Origin: an uncultured Ignavibacteriota bacterium
Lineage (GTDB): Bacteria > Bacteroidota > Ignavibacteria > UBA10030 > UBA8401
Length of the DNA: 48,049 bases
Assembly: GCA_903884005.1 (NCBI GenBank)
Contig: CAISDA010000029.1
Span: 1-48,049, forward strand
Direction: 5' to 3'
The notes under the pieces: model-generated
What the model was told of the DNA's origin: nothing
Seen by the model: the letters and a program-made list of their open reading frames with translations, nothing else
Database searches by the model: none
Shown: one piece after another, positions 44,440 to 48,049 of the stretch
How the letters are laid out: the number at the start of each line of letters is the position of its first letter
Numbering within the stretch: position 1 is the first letter of the stretch
Position numbers and translations under genes: made by a program

Positions 44440-45894
44440 ATGTTTGCAGAAACTACGATCGAAATTCTCCTCATCGAGGATGAAGAATACGATGCACGCC
44501 GCATCCGCAACACGCTCGAGCCGGTAAAGGAATCGATCCGCATCAGCGCCGCGGTCTCGAACGGGAGTTCGGCGATCGAGCTGTTGAAGGCCGAACATGC
44601 GCGCTTCGATGTGATCATCATGGACTTTCAGATCGCGGGCGGCATCATGGGCGAGCAGCTCATCCGCGAGATCAAGAACATCGATTCGTCGCTGCAGATC
44701 ATCGTTGTCACGAAGATGACCGTGAACATCACCGACTTCGAATTTGCGAACAAGCTGATCACGGCGGGTGCGTACTGGTACTGCACGAAATATCCGAACG
44801 ACATCGACGAATACATTTATCAGCCGACCGACTTTATCTTGTCCATCGTGAACGCGTATCAGAAGCGCCAACTTGAAAAAGAAGGAAAGCGCTCGCGCCG
44901 GAAACTGATGAGGAATATCGAAGACGTGCTGCGGCATAAAGAGATCATCGGCGAATCGGAGACGATCGCGCAGCTGCGCACAACGATCGCCAAGTGCGCC
45001 GATTCGCAGAGCAGCGTGCTCATCAGCGGGGCGTCGGGCACGGGGAAGGAACTGGTCGCATGCAACATCCACTATGCCGGCCCGCGAAAACTGGAGAATT
45101 TTGTGCCGATCAACTGCGGCAGCATCCCGAACGAATTGATCGAAAGCGAACTGTTCGGGTATGAAAAGGGCGCGTTCACCGGAGCGCACGCGAAGAAGTT
45201 GGGACTGTTCGAAACCGCCAACCGGGGCACGCTCTTTCTTGATGAAGTCGGCGAATTGCCGCTCACGGCGCAGGTCAAACTGCTGCGCGTGCTGCAGGAC
45301 GGGGAAATCGAAAAAATCGGGCGTGTCGAAAAGATCAAGGTGGACGTGCGCATCATCGCGGCAACGAACAAGAATCTGCAGGAAGAAGTCAAGGCGAGGC
45401 GATTCCGCGAGGACCTCTATTACAGGCTGAATGTGGTGCCGATCTATGTACCGCCGTTGTGCGACCGTCAGGAGGATATCGCCGCGCTCATCGACTATTA
45501 TGTGCGCGACATCAGCGCCGACATGGGGAAGCTCAAACCCATTGTTGCCGAAGACGCGCTGACGGTGCTGCGGCATTATTCGTGGCCGGGCAACGTGCGG
45601 GAATTGAAGAATGTCGTACAGCGAATCTTATTCAGCGGCGAGCGGAATGTGAACGCCGAGGGGGCGCGGGCCGCGATCGGATTCGTGGAGCAGGGCATTC
45701 CGCTCCTGCGCGATAACATGATCGAGTTCAGCGAAGACATCACGCCCTGGAAGGACATGGAGCACGCGATGAGGGGAAAATATTTTCTCTGGGTGCGCAA
45801 CCGTTCCGTCTCCGATTCGGATGCCGCAAAAAAATTAGGGCTTGCGCCCCCCAATTATCACAGGATGTGCAAAGAACTCGGTCTGAAAAAATAA
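44440..45894 (+). CDS. NtrC-family sigma-54-dependent response regulator
   Basis: The 484-residue protein has a receiver domain (about 5-150) with the acidic cluster LIEDEE, phosphoacceptor Asp62 (IIMDF), VVTKMT and CTKYPND. The AAA+ sigma-54 activation domain has Walker A GASGTGKE (197-204), GAFTGA (244-249), Walker B LFLDE (Asp268, Glu269) and REDLYYRLNVVPI. The C-terminus (about 440-484) is a Fis-type HTH (SDSDAAKKLGLAPPNYHRMC). It activates transcription from -24/-12 promoters. The ATG at 44440 lies 4 bases after the kinase stop. Targets are unknown; the sigma-54-like site at 14431 is one candidate. Confidence 0.93.
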   Translation: MFAETTIEILLIEDEEYDARRIRNTLEPVKESIRISAAVSNGSSAIELLKAEHARFDVIIMDFQIAGGIMGEQLIREIKNIDSSLQIIVVTKMTVNITDFEFANKLITAGAYWYCTKYPNDIDEYIYQPTDFILSIVNAYQKRQLEKEGKRSRRKLMRNIEDVLRHKEIIGESETIAQLRTTIAKCADSQSSVLISGASGTGKELVACNIHYAGPRKLENFVPINCGSIPNELIESELFGYEKGAFTGAHAKKLGLFETANRGTLFLDEVGELPLTAQVKLLRVLQDGEIEKIGRVEKIKVDVRIIAATNKNLQEEVKARRFREDLYYRLNVVPIYVPPLCDRQEDIAALIDYYVRDISADMGKLKPIVAEDALTVLRHYSWPGNVRELKNVVQRILFSGERNVNAEGARAAIGFVEQGIPLLRDNMIEFSEDITPWKDMEHAMRGKYFLWVRNRSVSDSDAAKKLGLAPPNYHRMCKELGLKK

Positions 45895-45912
45895 GCAACC
45901 ATTGGAGGCAGG

Positions 45913-47949
45913 GTGAGTCGACGCAGGACAGGCAAGAGTGCTACCGAACATAATCCGCCGGTTGCTCCGCACAGGAAGCGATTGTTCGTCATTGTGACGA
46001 TTGCGGGGGTGTGCGCGCTGCTCCTCTTGCTTGAAGGCGCGCTTCGCCTGGCCCGCTTCGGCAGCGACTACGATCTGGTTGCATCGGCTGTGGAAAAAGG
46101 GAAGCACTATTATTTTCTGAATCCTTCGGTCGGCAAGCGATACTTCGACCCGGACCGGTATTCGCTGCCGAAAATCGAAAACACATTGTTCGAGGCGGAC
46201 AAATCGCCTGAAACATTCCGCGTGTTCTGTCTCGGCGCTTCCACCGCCGCAGGGTTTCCGTATTCGTACAATCTGACCCCGTCCTTCATACTCAAAAAGC
46301 AGCTCGAGATCGCGCTGCCCGGCAGGCGGATCGAGGTCATCAATGCCGGCCTCACAGCCACCAACAGCTACACCGTGGTCGAATTCGCGCGCGAGCTTGC
46401 AGGCTACAAACCCGATCTTTTCGTCATCTACACGGGCCAGAATGAATTTTATGGGGCACTCGGGACCGGCTCATCCGTTTCGATCGGACAGTATCGTTGG
46501 GTGGTCAGGACATATCTGTTACTGCGCCGCATGAAAACGTTTGTGCTCTTCGAAGAATCGGTGACGGCGCTGTCGCACCTCGTGTTCGGCAAGGACGCAG
46601 TGCTGCCGTCCGGCACACTCATGCAGCAGATGGCGAAAGAAAAGGCGATACCCTTCAAGAGTGCGATGTACCGGAGGACCGTCGATTCGTACAGAAAAAA
46701 TTTGGAAGACGTCCTCGATATTGCGAAGGATCATGGCGTACCGGTCGTGCTGTCGACGCTCGTTACCAACGAGCGAAGCCTTCAGCCCTTTGTGTCCATT
46801 CACGGCGAGCGTGTCGGCGAGAGCGGAGAACGCGAAACGGAATCGCTGCTCGGGCTCGGAGACCGGGAGCGATCCCGGTCGGACTATGGCAGTGCATTGC
46901 GGGAGTACCGAAAGGCCGCCTCAATCGATCCCGAATATGCGCTGACGCAGTACCGCATGGGCCAGTGCTACGAACAGATGGGCGCGGTCGATTCGGCGCG
47001 GACGGCATATGCGGCGGCCCGCGATCTGGACGGACTGCGGTTCAGGGCCAGCGCCGAGGAGAACCGGATCGTGCGGAGCATAGCGCGCTCGGAAACTGCG
47101 GTGATTGCGGATATCGACTCGGCGTTTCGCGCGCATTCTCCGAATGGAATTCCCGGGAAGGGTCTGCTCTGGGAACACGTGCATCCGACTGCGGACGGAT
47201 ATTTTTTGTTATCCGAAACATGGTTCACGGCGATGGCGTCGATTCCTTTTGCATCGGCAACGGTGCGGGAGCAGATCAGGGTGCCGACTTCGGACAGCGT
47301 GCTGCGCGCCGCAGTCCGCAGCACCCCATTGGATGCCGAGTTCGCGGCGCAAATAATGGAAAACCTTCTGCACCGGTGGCCGTTCGAGTCCGTCGTGCAG
47401 CAGGCGCCGGCGTCAACAGTCACCGATGTGCAGCGCACGGCATCGTTGTTCGTACACGCAACGCTGCGATGGAACGAGGCGCATTATGAAATGGCGGATG
47501 CGTATCTGAAGGAAAAAAAATATTCCGATGCAGTGAAAGAATATGAAGCGGTCCATGCATACTATCCGGATGATCCATTCCCGCTCACGCGAATGGGGGA
47601 CATGTATGCGCTGCTCGGGAAGAATGATCTGGCGGCCGATGCGCTGCTTCAGGTGCTCGAAGGTGCCGAAACACCGTTCATCCATCTGAAATTAGGCGTG
47701 CTCTATGCGCAAGCAGATCTGCCGGAGCGTGCGCTCGGGCATCTGTCGCGCGCATTCGAGCTCGACGCGCAATCGGCGGCACATTTTTCACCCGCGCAAT
47801 TCGAAGAGGGAACATACTATTATTCGCTTGCCCTCTTCAAGACGGGACAGACGGAGGAAGCACGACAGACATTGTCCATGCTGCTTGAGAACGATCCGGA
47901 TAACGCAAAGGCCCGGCAATTATTGACGAAGATCGCGAAACGGAAATAG
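45913..47949 (+). CDS. Membrane-anchored SGNH-hydrolase-like protein with TPR repeats
   Basis: The 678-residue protein starts at GTG behind GGAGG (45904-45908). A transmembrane helix (about 24-41) anchors it. The SGNH-type hydrolase region has Ser110 in LGASTAAG, Gly in INAGL, Asn177 in TGQNEFYG and His424 in HVHPTADGY. The usual Asp before the final His is replaced by Glu421. TPR-like units (about 318-375) are inserted between the Asn and His blocks, and more TPRs form the C-terminus (about 535-675). SGNH enzymes remove acyl groups from sugars or lipids; a role in deacetylating polysaccharide is inferred from the glycosidase operon it closes. Confidence 0.85.
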   Translation: MSRRRTGKSATEHNPPVAPHRKRLFVIVTIAGVCALLLLLEGALRLARFGSDYDLVASAVEKGKHYYFLNPSVGKRYFDPDRYSLPKIENTLFEADKSPETFRVFCLGASTAAGFPYSYNLTPSFILKKQLEIALPGRRIEVINAGLTATNSYTVVEFARELAGYKPDLFVIYTGQNEFYGALGTGSSVSIGQYRWVVRTYLLLRRMKTFVLFEESVTALSHLVFGKDAVLPSGTLMQQMAKEKAIPFKSAMYRRTVDSYRKNLEDVLDIAKDHGVPVVLSTLVTNERSLQPFVSIHGERVGESGERETESLLGLGDRERSRSDYGSALREYRKAASIDPEYALTQYRMGQCYEQMGAVDSARTAYAAARDLDGLRFRASAEENRIVRSIARSETAVIADIDSAFRAHSPNGIPGKGLLWEHVHPTADGYFLLSETWFTAMASIPFASATVREQIRVPTSDSVLRAAVRSTPLDAEFAAQIMENLLHRWPFESVVQQAPASTVTDVQRTASLFVHATLRWNEAHYEMADAYLKEKKYSDAVKEYEAVHAYYPDDPFPLTRMGDMYALLGKNDLAADALLQVLEGAETPFIHLKLGVLYAQADLPERALGHLSRAFELDAQSAAHFSPAQFEEGTYYYSLALFKTGQTEEARQTLSMLLENDPDNAKARQLLTKIAKRK

Positions 47950-47998
47950 GCCGAACTCCACAGAACCACGCAGTGCTTCACTCCCACTTCAGCAACTG

Positions 47999-48037
47999 GC
48001 ACCGCTTCGCTCGAGCGGGTGAGATACCATCTCGCCC
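47999..48037. repeat. Two-stem REP-like element, copy E
   Basis: This is almost the same sequence as copy A, including the 5' AGCAAC flank. Stem 2 is GGGTGAGAT-ACC-ATCTCGCCC (48017-48037), with one G-T pair replacing G-C. It lies 50 bases after the last gene, at the window edge. Confidence 0.75.
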
Positions 48038-48049
48038 TACAGTGCTTCA

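Noticed and set aside
44422-45576. 384-codon minus-strand frame opposite the response regulator
   Set aside because: The plus strand holds all sigma-54 activator motifs in order; the antisense frame shows no domain.

Overview
The window comes from a Gram-negative bacterium of the FCB group. Five secreted proteins end in the [10 protein letters not shown]-type C-terminal sorting domain of type IX secretion (T9SS), and a sixth carries a variant. This form of the domain is typical of the Ignavibacteria / Kapabacteria / Kryptonia side of the Bacteroidota-Chlorobi assemblage. Outer-membrane, LPS-type glycosylation and lipoprotein genes agree with that. I cannot place it more finely without a search. 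No rRNA, tRNA, CRISPR array, insertion sequence or prophage was seen.

Layout. (1) 0.2-8.4 kb is visibly AT-richer than the rest. It holds a giant secreted gingipain-like (C25) protease with two ILEI/FAM3-like domains, and a radical SAM/SPASM protein. (2) 8.5-14 kb holds a secreted M14 carboxypeptidase, a HigBA-type toxin-antitoxin pair with a clear promoter/operator, two uncharacterised exported proteins and an NlpC/P60 peptidase. (3) 14-18.5 kb holds a T9SS-sorted multiheme cytochrome c preceded by a sigma-54-like promoter, then a SAM-I riboswitch and terminator controlling metY. (4) 19-24.4 kb is a polysaccharide cluster: methyltransferase, flippase and three glycosyltransferases, with an 83-bp tandem duplication at one gene junction. 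(5) 24.5-30.2 kb is a tight run of nadD, a T9SS-sorted Amidase_2, a TolB-like propeller protein and an Amidase_3 whose sorting domain lies behind a -1 frameshift at an A7 run. (6) 30.4-34.6 kb holds a patatin/BamA-type outer-membrane phospholipase, a cold-shock gene with a structured leader, a small Cys-rich protein and a TonB-C/parvulin fusion lipoprotein. (7) 34.7-48 kb is a compact run of seven co-directional genes: two T9SS-sorted GH5-type glycosidases, a SurA-like parvulin, a membrane-anchored sugar-binding protein, a sensor kinase, a sigma-54 response regulator and an SGNH/TPR protein.

How it fits together. The cell appears to export polysaccharide- and peptidoglycan-active enzymes through T9SS. 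The 34.7-48 kb block looks like a self-contained sense-and-degrade unit: a solute-binding protein with no ABC permease is placed directly before a kinase and a sigma-54 activator. The strongest leads for something new are this three-component unit, the A7 frameshift that decides whether an amidase gets its sorting domain, and the doubled ILEI-domain module in the giant protease. Two dispersed hairpin repeat families fill most larger intergenic gaps; one shows compensatory base changes between copies.
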